Counted from the stretch's first letter, positions 22,725 through 35,232 are shown. The stretch: 64,000 nt of DNA from Chaetoderma sp. LZ-2023a (GCA_034401795.1 CM067366.1:81036391-81100390); one strand, 5' to 3'. A program made the numbers and translations. The notes: generated by a model not told the origin, from the sequence alone.

Positions 22725-22860
22725 GGATAGCCAGCAGAACCAGTCATTCCAATGATAAATCGTTAAAAATATTCTTCTCTTGGTCTGCAAATGGACATTT
22801 TCTATGAGAAAATTGAAATTCTCTTGAAGAAATTCGAGGGTTAAATGGTTAAAGGGTTAA
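22725..22860 (+). mobile_element. MITE-2 half element
   Basis: GCCAGCAGAACCAGTCATTCC, then AATGATAAAT, TCTTCTCTTGGTCTGCAAAT and GACATTTTCTATGAGAAAAT, and finally GGGTTAAA. Other members stand at 32,175, 47,610, 54,205, 57,880 and 63,940. The full family has a palindrome of GACTGGCTCGG/CCGAGCCAGTC with GGTAAATTTT on the outside. Confidence 0.6.
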
Positions 22861-23814
22861 GAAAGTCTATAGCGCCCATGTAATGGTGTAACATGAGGTG
22901 GTCGCTTAGAGCAGGTTTGACTGAATTATATAGTAAAAAATCATGGTTATAACGTATCACTGATGTATAGCCCAAACGGATATATTTATATTTGACTTGT
23001 AGTAAACGACCATCAATGATTATGCTACTATGCTCGTAATGTGGCTCTTAATTGTTGAAATGTAACGTCATGAATGATAAGGCATTCAGTCTCCGACCAA
23101 ATTCCCACAATGCACTTACTAATGTTAAAGTATGAACACCTTGAATTAAAAACGTGTTAATGTTTAGTGGTAAACAACAATAGCCAGTGAGCGGGTTCAC
23201 TCGTTATTATCGATTTAAAAAAAACCTTTACTCCCAGCGAGGACATTGTAATATCTTGCCAAATATCAATCACATGTCATTTGTTCACCAGAATGTGTTT
23301 TATGTATGCGAGTGCACTCAAATAATCAAGTGCTAACACTCGACTCCACCATGGCAAGCTGCTCGCTCTCATGCATTATAATTAATGTATTTTATAGTCT
23401 GCGATATGAAAGACATATTTTATGAAAAAACATTCAACTGCGTTCAGTAAAACTAGGAAAATTACTGTGTCCGTGTAGATACACATGTAGCTGCGTGTAG
23501 ACATGTGTAGCCACCTGTTTAAAATTTTTGAAAATTTAATAATTAAATGACTGCCACATTACACCTTTTTGAAAATTTAATAATTAAATGACTGCCACTT
23601 TAAAGACCACTCCTTAAATACGATAGATACGTGATTATTATCAATATAATATTATACAACATCACTTAGTTTACCTATATAGTACCCATGTAGCACAACA
23701 CTCTGATTTTTTTTAAACCTAATTAATATGTTAAACACAGCAAGAACACATGCGCGCATGTCAATACGTATTTAAAAACACATTAATCTATGCATTGGCA
23801 CATCATTTAACCAA

Positions 23815-24035
23815 TAGCGTCTAGCCAGACATTTAGAACAATAGCGCACAGTGGACACCTGCATGAACAATAGCAGCCACCTGCTTATTTAGAACAATAG
23901 CGGACACCCACTCATTTAGAACAATAGGGTACAGTGTAAACCCGCTCATTTAGAATGATAAACTCCACCCATTCGTTCAACTCAACCAGTCAGAACGCAG
24001 TATTTAAATAGGCCGAGAGCTCATTTGCATAACAA
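23815..24035 (+). repeat. Cluster of spaced AGAACAATAGCG motifs
   Basis: At least five copies of (ATTT)AGAACAATAG(C/G)G or AACAATAG occur about 25-40 bp apart between 23,815 and 24,035. They are interleaved with CACAGTG and CACCC(A/G)CTCATTT blocks. They resemble the AGAACAATGGCGTC series in the Polinton ends. This may be the end of another element of similar type. The 22,860-23,815 stretch before it is AT-rich without recognisable content, apart from a short direct duplication of AAAATTTAATAATTAAATGACTGCCAC-type sequence near 23,530-23,600. Confidence 0.55.
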
Positions 24036-24164
24036 TAGTGCACAGCGAGCCCCTGGAATAATTCCTTGCTGCTGTATTGAAATATGTGCGGATAAATTGC
24101 ACAAGACCCCCACCCACCCACTCACTCACCCACTCAGCCACGCACCCCAGTGTTCATCCTGGGT

Positions 24165-25065
24165 CTTCCTGCCACTAGAGATGGAATTTGTCCGACGACA
24201 TGGACTTCATAGCCGAGGAAAAGAAACGCCTTGACGAATTTCCCCCAATATCTTCAAGCAAACTAAAAATTAAGAATCTATTTATGAATGAATCGAAAAC
24301 AGAGTTCATCCACATATATCAATCAACAAAGCATGGAACTAAAGAAAAGATTGACCCAATTTATGTTGGCGAACTGTGTTGGAAATTTTAATCCTGATAG
24401 CACACCTTACTGGGCCAATGCCAGATCGATACTGGGCCGATACTGGCTCTGTATTAGCCTAGCATCGGCCCAGTAAGTCATTATCTCGGTAGTCTGCAGT
24501 ACTGCTGACATTATTGCATGCTGTATCATGGGGAACATAGCTTTCCAGTTCTTATGGAAGCTATGGAATTGTAGATTAAAGATGTCCCTGACAAAAAGAC
24601 TATGTCCATACACCGCGACCTGAATATTCTTGATGTTGTATGACTATAACAGGGCGGCTCCAAAGGCAGCTCTAGACAAACGTGATGCCTGGCATCATAA
24701 ACACCTCTGCACCATCTCTGGTCACAGAGGTCCAGACAGCATAATTTCCAGCGAGGCTCTATGTAAGATGTGCAATAGTTCGCGGATGCTCGTAAAAATC
24801 GACCGACAAAGATGGGCCATGCTTAGCCTTGTACTAAGGATGTCAGAAGACACACCAGTACTGAGATTCTTGGAATTAACCCTATCGGTTGCCCGAAAAT
24901 ATAAAGCCAGGAGAGGACACCATTGCATACATATGTACTGCGAGGTGACCTCAAGAAAGCGAACTGGGTACACTCAGAATGGACCCGATTAAGTTAAAGA
25001 TTTTGGCTGAGGACAAGACACAGTGGTCAAAAGCGAAGAAGGACTACTTGCAGCTGTAGGAAGTT
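24165..25065 (+). pseudogene. LINE 3' fragment (end of reverse transcriptase and C-terminal region)
   Basis: The reading starts at the catalytic motif region (LPLEMEF, one-base shift, then DDMDFIAEEKK) and continues SKLKIKNLFMNESKTE. After a nested 70-bp element (24,407-24,476) and decayed sequence it resumes at AAPKAALDKRDAWHHKHL, ISGHRGPDSIIS, ALCKMCN and RQRWAMLSLVLRM. These are typical C-terminal LINE segments and match the family of the minus-strand LINE at 58.8-62.8 kb. Several frameshifts and stops make it a dead 5'-truncated copy, the usual fate of LINE insertions. Confidence 0.78.
24407..24476. mobile_element. 70-bp palindromic mini-element nested in the LINE fragment
   Basis: The ends are TTACTGGGCCAATGC and its near-exact complement GCATCGGCCCAGTAA (14 of 15 pairs), with two more TACTGGGCC/TACTGGC copies inside. 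It interrupts LINE coding sequence. Related text is at 32,335-32,390. Confidence 0.55.
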
Positions 25066-25208
25066 TCTACTTCTACATCCGCTAAAAATAGTAATAATAT
25101 TTTATTAGGCTATGCACAATAAGCTAATTAGAAATTTGTGCAATTTCGTAATTGATTTTCATTGCATGAACCGTTGAACAACGGAGATGCCGATATCAAA
25201 TTATATAT

Positions 25209-25669
25209 TTGTCTCCATTCTGTTTGTCAACGGCACTGATTTGAGATCGACATGTTAATAGTCTCGCAAACAGAGTGCGTCCAGTGCTGGAATGTATCAG
25301 TATATTGAGGGAATGTATGACACACACACACGCACGCACGCACGCACGCACGCACGCGCGCGCACCCACGCACGTACACACACACACACACACACACACC
25401 CACACACATGCAACCACCGCGACCACACTCGCATATGGATGGGTTCATCAAAATTATTTTACATGGTATACTTATATTATCGACAAAAATAATCAAACGT
25501 CTAATTTCTGCAAATATATAGGACACAAAATAAGGATGTCGACGATAATTCGTACTGCCTGTCTCCATTCTGTTTGTCAATGGCACTGATTTGATATCAA
25601 CATGTTAAGAGTCTCGCAAACAGAATGCGTCCAGCGTATATTGAGGGAATGAATCATGCGCGCGCGCAC

Positions 25670-25710
<41 letters not shown>

Positions 25711-25955
25711 CACGCACACGCACGCACGCACGCACGCACACGCACACACGCACACACGGATGCCCGTACGCACACACGTATGCACGCACGCACGCACACC
25801 CACACACACACACCCGCGCGCGCGCGCACCCACCACGACCACACTCGCACAAAATTATTATACAGGATACACTTATATTATCGACATAAACATTCAAATG
25901 CCTAATTTCTGCAAACATATAGGACACAACATAAGGATGTCGATGATAATTCGCA
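25209..25955 (+). repeat. Tandem segmental duplication with CA/ACGC-rich cores
   Basis: Unit 1 (25,209-25,558) and unit 2 (25,559-25,955) both start with GTCTCCATTCTGTTTGTCAA. Both continue through CATGTTAA(T/G)AGTCTCGCAAACAGA, a CACA/ACGC microsatellite, CACCNCGACCACACTCGCA, and CTAATTTCTGCAAA…AGGACACAA. The microsatellite accounts for most of the difference in length. All long frames here are repeat translations. The 25,960-27,070 stretch afterwards has no gene; 26,560-26,760 resembles the repeat near 740-1,000. Confidence 0.8.
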
Positions 25956-27074
25956 CTGCTTGGGATATGCTCTCATACCATCTACTTTCAAATTTTCTAG
26001 GGAATAGCAACGTACTCCCACCCGCCAAAACACACAGCCAGTGGTGGCCAGCATAACCAGCCGCAGTTCCCTTACATATCAACCAGTTTATATATTATGC
26101 CTTCTGAGTGTGTCTAGATTTCAAAGCGCTTAGAGAGCCGGACGTCTGTATACATTCGCACCCCAAAATATCCTTTAAATTCAAAACATTATATATGTGA
26201 AGACCTTTAACAGTGCATGCGGGCACGCGTTATTTAAGTGACACCAGGCCGTCAATTCACCTGTCGGCCTGTTCATATGCCTTCTTGTTTGTGAACAGGA
26301 AGAAGATTGCTGCCATACATCCAGAACAGAGAGGGAAGACTATTACTTTACATGCATTAACCCTCTGTAGTTTTAACTGAATTATCTAACCTTTAGAAAT
26401 TATATAGGTGTGGAGTTGGAGCATCACCAATATGCCTAAATGCAATAATCAAAATGGCTATCATGAAGATATCTTGAAAACGACTTGCCACACAATCTTG
26501 ACTTACGATGATTCCATTTCGTATAATTTACTAATAATTTTTAGTTGCCAAGTTGATTTAAGGATCCCCGGCTCAAATTCATTTTCACAACTTTAGAAAT
26601 TATATTAATTAATACATGATGAAATCAGCGTATGCTACATCTAGGCACATAATATAAGCCTATAAAAGTATATAATTTAACAATGTTACTTTCAAGCATT
26701 TCCTTGTGAATATGCATCTTTGAGTGTGATCGTAAACAGTTAAAGTAAAACTTATTTAACTTTTACCAGATGTCGAGTTAATGAGACCTGCTTGTTAAAA
26801 AACAGAAACAGGTATTTCCCAAGCAAATATAAGACTCGGCATTAAGCACAGTTATATAGAACTCTCAAGGTGTTGCCAAGGAATTGAGAAAGGTGTTTAC
26901 ATGTGCTAATCTTCTCAGAACAGTCATTTGATATGCTGACATCTGGGAGTTGAGTCTTTCAGTTAGTGAGTCATATGCCAGTAAACACGTTCCGAAATAG
27001 TTATACATGCATTGCCACTGAACACGTATTCAAACCTCTAGTATAAGATGTAGGACATTACATAATTACAGATT

Positions 27075-28020
27075 ATGTATATATGCATAGATCATAAGCA
27101 TTCCGAATTCAAACATAATCGTGAATCCCCTCAACGGTTAGCCGTATGTGCAACAATGCATCAGGCTATAAGTCGTAATGAAAAACGTCTAACTTTTTTT
27201 CTGAATGAATTATGTTTATCTATTGATTATGGCCGTATTCTTAGACTAGAAACACAAATGGCTAATTCTATGATAAATCACGTATACTTTCATGAAACAT
27301 ACATTCCTCAATTTGCTGTCAAAGATATATTTATTTCATCTGCAGTAGACAACAGTGACTGATGGCAAAGTAACATCCAATGCGACATCAACATTGCTAT
27401 ATCAAGGCAACATGGAAATAGAGACAGTGGCGAGAAAGATCCTGGATCTCGTCAGAGATGCACGCGATCTTTCACTCAGGATGCTCCATATGGTACTAAA
27501 AATCAAACCCTAAGCCCATTTCCTCTCAACGATATAACTTGACTATTAGCAAGGTCATGTTCTGTAGAGAACCTGCCCTCAGCAAAAATCCCTATAATAC
27601 CAGAAGTATCAACTAGCCAAGAATCAGCTAATATTCCGACAGTGGATTCATCAATATCTGCACGAGACACGCCAATTGACTTTCGCGAAGATGTAAGTTT
27701 AACTGATAAAGCTACACACCTTAAGAACAATATTGCAACATGGCCAGCCTATAACATTTTGGTTGGCACACATCATCCATTAAGTGAAATGGAATCACTT
27801 CCATTATGACGACATCCAGCTCATGAATGGAACTCTTTGCTGATTGTCTTAAAACAAACCCGGGGCATCAATGCTGTTGTAGTATGCCACGACGGTAAAA
27901 CTGTTATCACCCAGAATATTGCAATCGAAGACAGAGGAATTAATGATATATGGATTGAAGCAGATGTTTGTGGTCTTGTAACTACTATACGAGTTGTTGA
28001 ATCCGAACACGTGAAGTGAA
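27075..28020 (+). pseudogene. Decayed repeat-encoded protein, block 1
   Basis: Plus-strand frames with real protein character but several stops. The first (27,075-27,362) has NELCLSIDYGRIL, then ETQMANSM, then DIFISSAVDNSD. This pattern (a 'L.LS.DYGRIL' segment followed some 40 residues later by a 'TAAVDNID'-like segment) reminds me of large uncharacterised proteins found many times in cnidarian, mollusc and echinoderm genomes; I cannot verify this. Later pieces include ATWPAYNILVG (near 27,740) and a 60-residue frame (27,837-28,019). Function unknown. Confidence 0.4.
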
Positions 28021-28419
28021 CACTGAGGGTAAACTAAATGATATTGCAAGGTCTATTTAATATATATCAGGAGGTATTTGCCAATGCACATCCTCACGCT
28101 CACGCTGATTCAGTTTCGGTAGAGTAGGCAAACAATATGAGCTGAAGTCGTTTAAAAACCCTCCCATGCTGCAAATCTTGCTAAAGCATCTGCTTTTCAG
28201 CTGAACCACCATTGTCGGGCAAAGGCGAGCCGCAGAAGAGAGGTAAACAGTGGACGTAGCAAGTCAGCTTCTAATTCAGAACACCCGCACAGACAGACAA
28301 AAAGAGATTTTCAGCAAAAAACCCGAAACTACTGTCCATCGATCTCCCCCTCACAATACATGCATGAGTATGGGGCAGAAGTCTCGTCACAACTCTGTCA
28401 TAATTATTTTTCGGAACTG

Positions 28420-31115
28420 ACTAAACAAACATCCTCAACATCGAGAAGTGCATCGAGCATGGTGTGCTCATCTGCATGCACAATACACCTGGGGTTATCA
28501 CTGTTTGTCTGCCTGACTGATTGAGAAAGGTGTCGATATCACCTTTGCTGTGGACAATATTGACATGCTGGAGGAGACGCCAGAAGGCCAGAATACTTTC
28601 CAGGTCGTCATAGTTGTCCGCACCCAACACACAGATGAGGATACTGCGATCCATGAGCCTCTCATCATTTCAGAGAAGGCGCCGGCCAAGCCGCTGCAGG
28701 TGAAGATCCATTACCTAGAAGAACGTGCCATCATGAGAAAAGCCGATCAGGTGTCAGTCATTTATGCCTGGAGGAATAACGCTTCTCTTGAAACCCGACA
28801 AGCACTACAACCACACCTAGGCTCTGGCTAACTAGGTGTGGAACTAAACGGGCGACTCGCTCACCCCTCTTGATGGTGATTCATCCACTCTTTTTATGGC
28901 GAGCCATCTGATTCTGCGGCTGACGTCTCGTCTGCTCCTGATCACGATTCCTCCTGCTCCTCTTAATGCCAACTCATCTGGTGTGGGTGGGACTGCTGAT
29001 CATGTGCCATCAATCAGCAATCTGAAAAGCAGGAAAAATGGTGATGTGACGATACCAAGGAAAGACATCAGCCAAATCACTCTGCCTGATCGACTAACCA
29101 GCAACCACTCATCATACGAAGATGAACTCGGAGGTGCTGACTCCTTTGTTCAAAACTCTGCCCACTGACATCGTGACATTCTATACAGTTTTTAGGTTGA
29201 TGCAAAATATATCTTTGTCAGACCTGAGCGATGCAGCACTGTCATCGAACTAGACCGTGACGTCCATGACCATGCCGTGGGGACCCATCAATCAGGCATG
29301 AATAAAACTGGATCTTCAAGGCTGATGCTCTACATATCTGCTTTCCCGTGCTCCATGCCCAGGGAAAACCATGTAAGGCATTGACATGGATGCGGAGGCC
29401 GTCGAAACCAGTGGCTCTACTTGGGTATCTAGGGGTGGGGGGAAGCCTTCACATGTGGCGTAGCCCACCACACAATGATGGCAGTAGCCATCATGATGAT
29501 GAAGTTCAAGGAAATATGCATCGCTCTACCTCCTGGACATATGCATCTATAGTGCCAACAACTGAAGGAGACCTTCATGATCATAATATGGTAGAGATCT
29601 ATGACTAGCTGGGTGCGTATTATTCTGGTCAGATTGGGGAGGAGAACTAGGGCGCCGGTGCACCAATATCTGGAGCCCGTTGAAAATGTGCTGCAGATCA
29701 TTGCCAGGTGTTACTAAGGCTGCCTGGCTTATCAGTTGACAACCAGATCAAGTCCTTCTTTTCATCTGACCTCAACTATGCGTGACTTATGCCTCTCCAT
29801 ATGGTCCAGTGAATCAACTTGACACAGACGAGCCAGTGACGTAGGGGGTGGGTGGGGGGTATGGGGGTGGAGGGGGGGGGGGGGGTTCTCACACATTGCT
29901 TTTGTCATGACCAAGTCAGACTCTATTCACAGATCGGACCTCAAGGAGTGTGGCGGCTTTGTCTGACTCACTCAAGATGAAGCTGCCCTCGACCGAATAG
30001 TGCACACCACACCCCTTCTTGCCAGAATCGCCAGGAAGGTTTTGAGCAAGTCCCCATCTTCATCCATCTCCTCCACTGTCATGCCATACCAGCTTCCCGG
30101 TGGTGTTCTGCTGAGATCACGCCAGAATGTTGTGAAGCATCGGGATGGTATGAAATGACACTACAGCTCCACTGAAAAATATTGTGTCGGCGCTGCTTAT
30201 CCCTGAGGCGGTGAGGCATGTTATCATTCTGTACCATGAGAAAGGCCGGCCAGCCTAGATGAGGCCATCGTCATTAACGGACTTATGGTCATCTCTACTC
30301 AGTCAATCTGAGATTCCACGAAGATGCTGAAACTAAAGAACTTCATAAACTTGACACAGAAGACAAACGCCAGGTTTGGTGACAAGTTCCGCAAGTTTCA
30401 CGAGGACAGTCAGATCTTGGAGCGGTGCTTGATCACCCAAAAATTCCGCCTTGAACTCGTCCTCAAACTGGCAGACATGATCGTCAACTATGAGTTATCT
30501 GTCGTCCCTCATTCCAAACTTAACGCTGATGGATCTCTCCACCTACCTACTGGTGTAGCAAGTCTCATCCATGCTATAGAAGCCGAAAATCCACTACTGC
30601 CGGCTGATGCACCTGTTCAGCCTCCTCTGTTACCCGTGCTCAGTCGTCTTCTACACCTTGTGATTCTGATGCTTTCCCTGCTCAAGCTCCACCACGTGTG
30701 CTGATAATCGATACCAAGGCAGTTCTCCAAGGTATGAAGAAGACCAAATATGACTACCATCCTTCATCTCAAGACAGCATTCAATGCAAGAGTTGGGCGG
30801 ATGTCGAATAGGTACATGGAGGCGAGAATGATCGATATGTGGAAGGGAGTCTGAAGAAGAAGACGAAGAGTGAGATGACATCTACTGCTGCTGTAAGTGC
30901 TGGGCATGATGTGCCCGATAGGATGTCAATCAACACCATCGCCTTCAAACAACTGCTGTCATACGCATCCTCGAAGCACATTATTTCCTGTCTTCTCACC
31001 CAAGGCCTCATGGAATGGTTTGAGGGTGGAGATGTGAAACCCATAGTGGTGTACGACACAGTTACCAAGAGCATGGCAGCTATGGCAGCAACAGTGCACA
31101 GTCAAAATATTCAAT
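28420..31115 (+). pseudogene. Decayed repeat-encoded protein, block 2
   Basis: Successive plus-strand frames carry conserved-looking segments: DNIDMLEETPEGQNTFQ (about 28,555), EPLIISEKAPAKPLQV (28,655), ERCLITQKFRLELVLKLADM (30,420), VPHSKLNADGSLHLPTG (30,510), VLIIDTKAVLQGMKK (30,695), DRYVEGSLKKKTKS (30,833) and DRMSINTIAFKQLLSYAS (30,920). They are broken by stops and a GT-rich/poly-G tract near 29,840-29,885. The IIDTKAV and DRYVEGSLK segments resemble repeat-borne proteins with PIN/FEN-like nuclease folds (weak inference). The minus-strand frames here are shadows. Confidence 0.4.
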
Positions 31116-31300
31116 AGCGTGTTTATTAAATGATAAATACATACAATTCGTACAACGTATCGGACTATTAAGCATTAAAATCTGACTAAATCGAGTCATT
31201 CATGCCATACCTAATTATGACGTCATCATACAAGTCACTTAGTTGAATATGACGTCATATAACGTCAGAGGATGGATGGATAAACTTGGAAACGCCCATT
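31110..31300 (+). mobile_element. MITE-1 fragment, right half
   Basis: Runs from AAAATATTCAA, TTTATTAAAT and CATACAATTCGTACAACG to the CRE-rich end with TATGACGTCAT repeats and GATGGATGGATAAACTTGGAAA. The left half and central palindrome are missing. It abuts the decayed coding block that precedes it. Confidence 0.7.
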
Positions 31301-31533
31301 ACGTCTACAAGGAAAATTACTAAAAAACCAACACCACAACCACCATCTAACCAACTAACAAAAAGCCGTTTCGGTCATTCCTATAACAGTTCGACAATTT
31401 TACCGTTTCGGTCTTTTCGGTGCCGTTTCAGTGGCCTCGGCCATTTCGGTATTTAGACTTAAAATATTTTATTTTTTTATTTTAGGTCAGCGAGTTAATG
31501 ACTAATTCAATCAGTTGTCATGACACATGCGCT

Positions 31534-31613
31534 ACGATACGATACGATACGATACGATACGATACGATACGATACGATACGATACGATACGATACGATAC
31601 GATACGATACGAT
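31534..31613 (+). repeat. (ACGAT)16 pentanucleotide microsatellite
   Basis: About 80 bp of uninterrupted ACGAT units. The sequence around it (31,300-32,170) has no recognisable gene. Confidence 0.95.
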
Positions 31614-32174
31614 ATTTCTTTCCCAGATCGAAGACAGTCTCTGTTATTGAAATAGGGTCCCAAGGTACAAGAACTGGTAAAACACGTAAACATATCTACT
31701 AATTCCCCCAGCAGCGTATGCTGAATTCATTTCCGGTAAATCCTTGGTGCTTAGCAACCTGGCATCGTGTTAAAGCGATTTAGTCATCATTATAGACCAT
31801 AGGCATTAATAAATATTTCCAGACAATTAGACTATTATTGGAATTCCTATTAGAAATGTTTGAGAAAGTGTTTTATTTACGGCCGCCATAAATCTCCTAA
31901 ATGAGTATAATCAACTGAAGTGACAGACATAGTAAGTATGATGTATGAGTTGATTTAATGAGGTTTTGTTTGACTGCTAGAGTAAAGCGTTTCAACGGCT
32001 TTCGGTTGTGGTTTAATTTGCCAGCTATCAGGCAAAGCAAAGTAAATAACAGAAATAGAAAATGAATCAGTTACTACCATGTCGCTCGAAGCCGGCTAAA
32101 ACCGGCTTTGAGGAATATCCTTTGGCAAGATCAAGAGTAGACCTTTTGAGAAATTACCACTAAAATAACTGCCT

Positions 32175-32390
32175 CGATAAGAGAGCCAGTCAATCTAGTG
32201 TTAAATTGTCAAAAATATTATTATCTTCCTCTGAAAATGGACATTAAATAAACAAATATGTTGATGTTCTTGACAAAATTTAGCCATTAAATGTGTAAAG
32301 CTGTCATAACGTACTTTACCTTTAGGCTCAGGTATTAGCCCAGTACTGGTCCAGTACCGGCCCAGTACCGGCCCAGTAACTCTGATTGCT
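32175..32390. repeat. MITE-2-like remnant and GGCCCAGTA repeats
   Basis: The GAGAGCCAGTCAATCTAGTG and TTAAATTGTCAAAAATATT text at 32,178-32,225 matches MITE-2. At 32,335-32,390 a run of CCAGTACTGG, CCAGTACCGG and CCCAGTACCGGCCCAGTA resembles the mini-element at 24,407. From 32,390 to 33,000 nothing was recognised. Confidence 0.45.
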
Positions 32391-32999
32391 CGTGTTCGTT
32401 TCAAGTTTCAGACACTATCAGATACCTGGTTAACAATGGCGCTTATTATCCTGCATGCTCAATAGGACAGTAATTATCAATAGACGGAATTTCCCTGCTG
32501 AGAAGTTGTGTTTACCAAGGGCCAATAGAACTGGAAATTTTTGATTCGATGTAACTCGATTATCGATATGGCAGACTCATGGTATCGGTCAATCTTCCAT
32601 ATATTTATTAACGATCATCCAATATTTTTAATTGCATATAACCTAATAGGGCAATATCTATGACAGGGTCAATTCGCAAGCTCAGGTAATCAGTAAAATT
32701 ACAGCTCGTCACTTACAGGAATTGATTCCAGTGACCTGAGAGTATGGTATAGAAATAATCTCTGCATGGCAATTTGAGCTTCGATTGGATTAAAACAATT
32801 ACAGGTATTTCAGAAACGAAATGGTCAATGGACCGGTGATTGACTGAACATTTACGTCGAGCTGTATTGCCTGACTGTTGTAGTGAGCATACCCAGGTTT
32901 GTTCTATTACATTGATGTTACATGGCACTACAATACAAGGATCTATTTATACCCTGCCCATTTGTAACCATCCAGCAAACGATACTACGTTGGTGCAAC

Positions 33000-33260
33000 T
33001 TTGAGCCAACGTATGTTATTCGTTGGCCCAGTGAGGCTTTGCGTGTTGGGTTTCCATTGGCCCAAAGTATCGCGTAGTTTTTCCTAAGTAGATACAACGT
33101 TTGGCCAACATAACTAATTTACTATCAGCCAGCCTACATAAATATAACGTTGACCCAACGTAACTAATTTACTATGGACCATGCAATGTAAGGCCAACAT
33201 TGTGCCAACGAAACCAAAGGTTTGGCTAACGTAAGGCCACCAAGCAAAATTTCGTTTATC
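33000..33260. repeat. TTGGCCCAACGT-rich repeat, probable MITE
   Basis: Many copies of (C)CAACGT and TTGGCC(C) stand in both orientations. A unit ending AACTAATTTACTAT is duplicated in tandem (about 33,103-33,175). This is the look of a small non-autonomous DNA transposon. No coding content. Confidence 0.5.
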
Positions 33261-33304
33261 CAACGAACCCTGAATTCTCAGAATCTCATTTTCAAGGTAT
33301 CTAT

Positions 33305-33490
33305 ACCGGTAAGCTGTTAATATTTTTAAGCTAATTTGACTGGGTATGGCAGTAACAGCGTCTCAAAGTGTTCAACAAAATGTTTATTAAATAGTAAATC
33401 TATCAAAGATACTTCATACACTTGACGAACTCGTTATATATTTTAGTTGTCACGTCAGCCTACATGTGACGTATTTTAGTATAACGTCAT
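33305..33490 (+). mobile_element. MITE-1 degenerate copy
   Basis: GGTAAGCTGTTAATATTTTTA, TAATTTGACTGGGT, a collapsed palindrome, then TGTTTATTAAATAGTAAA and decayed right-end sequence. Confidence 0.6.
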
Positions 33491-33754
33491 ATAAGCTACA
33501 TGAGTAACATGTCGGATCCACCCATGCTATATCGAGTCGGCTCGTAGAAACTGTTCCTTCCCACATGATTGCAGTCATCATAACCAAACACCCATGGTTA
33601 CCACGCTCTATTCACGGCCGAAAACTATTTAGGCAACTATATTCCGCTCTGCCATAACATCTCGAGACACAGGACAACGTAGACACCTCTATAGTCCACT
33701 CCACCCGGAAGACTAAATGTTCGGGTAAAATCAATGCTTTAGTTGTAGTTTGAA

Positions 33755-34000
33755 ACATCAATAAGATTACCACAACGTTTATCACCAGTGCTCTTCACTT
33801 TATAGGTATATGATAGGTATAGTAATAGAATGGTTAATGCAGATGATGTTGACCTTATCGATAAAGAAACAGGTCCTCTAGATACACTACTTCCAATAGC
33901 CGCAGAACAGCACAAGGCTGCAAACCTCTTCGTGAATGAGGCAAAAGACAGTCCACTCACGTATACCTATCCGAGAGCACAGAGATGAATGGCGACGCTA
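33755..34000 (+). pseudogene. LINE reverse-transcriptase fragment
   Basis: Plus-strand reading near 33,828-33,970 gives VNADDVDLIDKETGPLDTL, then LPIAAEQHKAANLFVNEAK. This parallels the YADDVDFIDEEKKPLDELL segment of the minus-strand LINE near 59,150-59,250. It is a short isolated piece with frame breaks on both sides. Confidence 0.65.
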
Positions 34001-34140
34001 TCACCATCTAGGCACTAAGAGGTGGAGGAAGAACGTAACCTTGGGGTCCCTTCACCCATGTTTTGGATTTGTGTCTCTAAACTCCCCGTGAAACGCGAGA
34101 TGCAACTATATGATGCTGCATGCGTTCCCATAATGCTATA

Positions 34141-34517
34141 CAATTCACCTTTCCATCATATGACGTTATAATCAACTGCGTGATGTGTAGAATGACATCA
34201 TAATGCATGAGGTCATGAATGACGTCGATAAGTACGTCACGAACGCATATTTCAAGGCGGACTATGCGATGTTGTATGAATTGTATGTCTTACTATTTAA
34301 TAAATATTATGTTGAATATTTTGAAAATAATTTGACTGGGCACTGTTGTTGCCATAAACAGCAACAGCACCCAGTCAAATTAGTTGTAAAATATTCAACA
34401 GTTTTCCTGTATAGTTTTCAGGAAATTAATAGCTAGGGCATTCGGGGATCGATCAATCCCAATACGGCGAAGTGTTGGTGGACCTTAGATAAAGATGGGC
34501 GGGGCATAACTATATCA
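34141..34517 (-). mobile_element. MITE-1 copy, reverse orientation
   Basis: It starts with a variant of the right terminus (CACCTTTCCATCATATGACG) and passes CRE-like GACGTCAT text and the AATTGTATGTCTTACTATTTAA block. The intact palindrome follows (AATTTGACTGGGCACTG… CAGTCAAATTAGTT). It ends with GATCGATCAATCCC and ATGGGCGGGGCATA. A 34,574-34,819 plus-strand frame after it is unrecognised and not called as a gene. Confidence 0.75.
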
Positions 34518-35232
34518 CTGTAGAATTCTTGGAGCCATTTCAAATCATTGCTGACCACACAGTCTAGTATCAAATGCAGCACCCTAATAAACTATGTAAC
34601 ACAGAGACGCTATTTTTGAGGTTAGCGCAACGAATGCACGATAATACGTCTACTCAGAAAGCATTCAAATTTGCAGTGGTAGGTGACAACAGGTATCAGG
34701 CACGCAAAGGACGCCACAATATCAACTTGCTACGTGCTTTGCGATTAAGCATCAAAGAACGTAATATAGAACCACTAAAGATGAGAAAGAAAGGATCGTC
34801 ATCACGCATAGCAAGGTAGGCAACTGTTACTTTATGGCACTCAACTACAACGCATCAAGACATATCTCAAGGTAGGTAACTCTGGTCCGCTTGATCAAGA
34901 AGCATGCTTACATATGTAATCCCAGCCATCTCAACAAACAGTATTTCACATACACTATATATAAATTAAAACGAGCAAAGTACACTTTATCAAAAGAAAA
35001 ATCAGGACGTGTTGAGTTGAAACGAATCCTACATAAACTGAAATGAGTTGACATATCACGTGAAGACTGCCATATGAGGAAACCGGTAAGTATGGGCACT
35101 ATGAACGTACTGTAAAGTATAAAAATAACAAGATAATTAAACCAAAGGTTAAATGCAGTGATTCCGATCTGTCACTCATGTATCTGACGTCATCTAATAT
35201 GTGACGTATTTGTTTTACAAAGTCAGATAATA

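Noticed and set aside
22266-22790. Thr/His-rich minus-strand frame of 174 residues
   Set aside because: Its length comes from GTG/TGG triplet repeats. The unique parts show no family pattern.
34574-34819. 81-residue plus-strand frame of basic composition
   Set aside because: Balanced composition but no recognisable motif, no splice context and repeat-rich surroundings. Not enough to call a gene.
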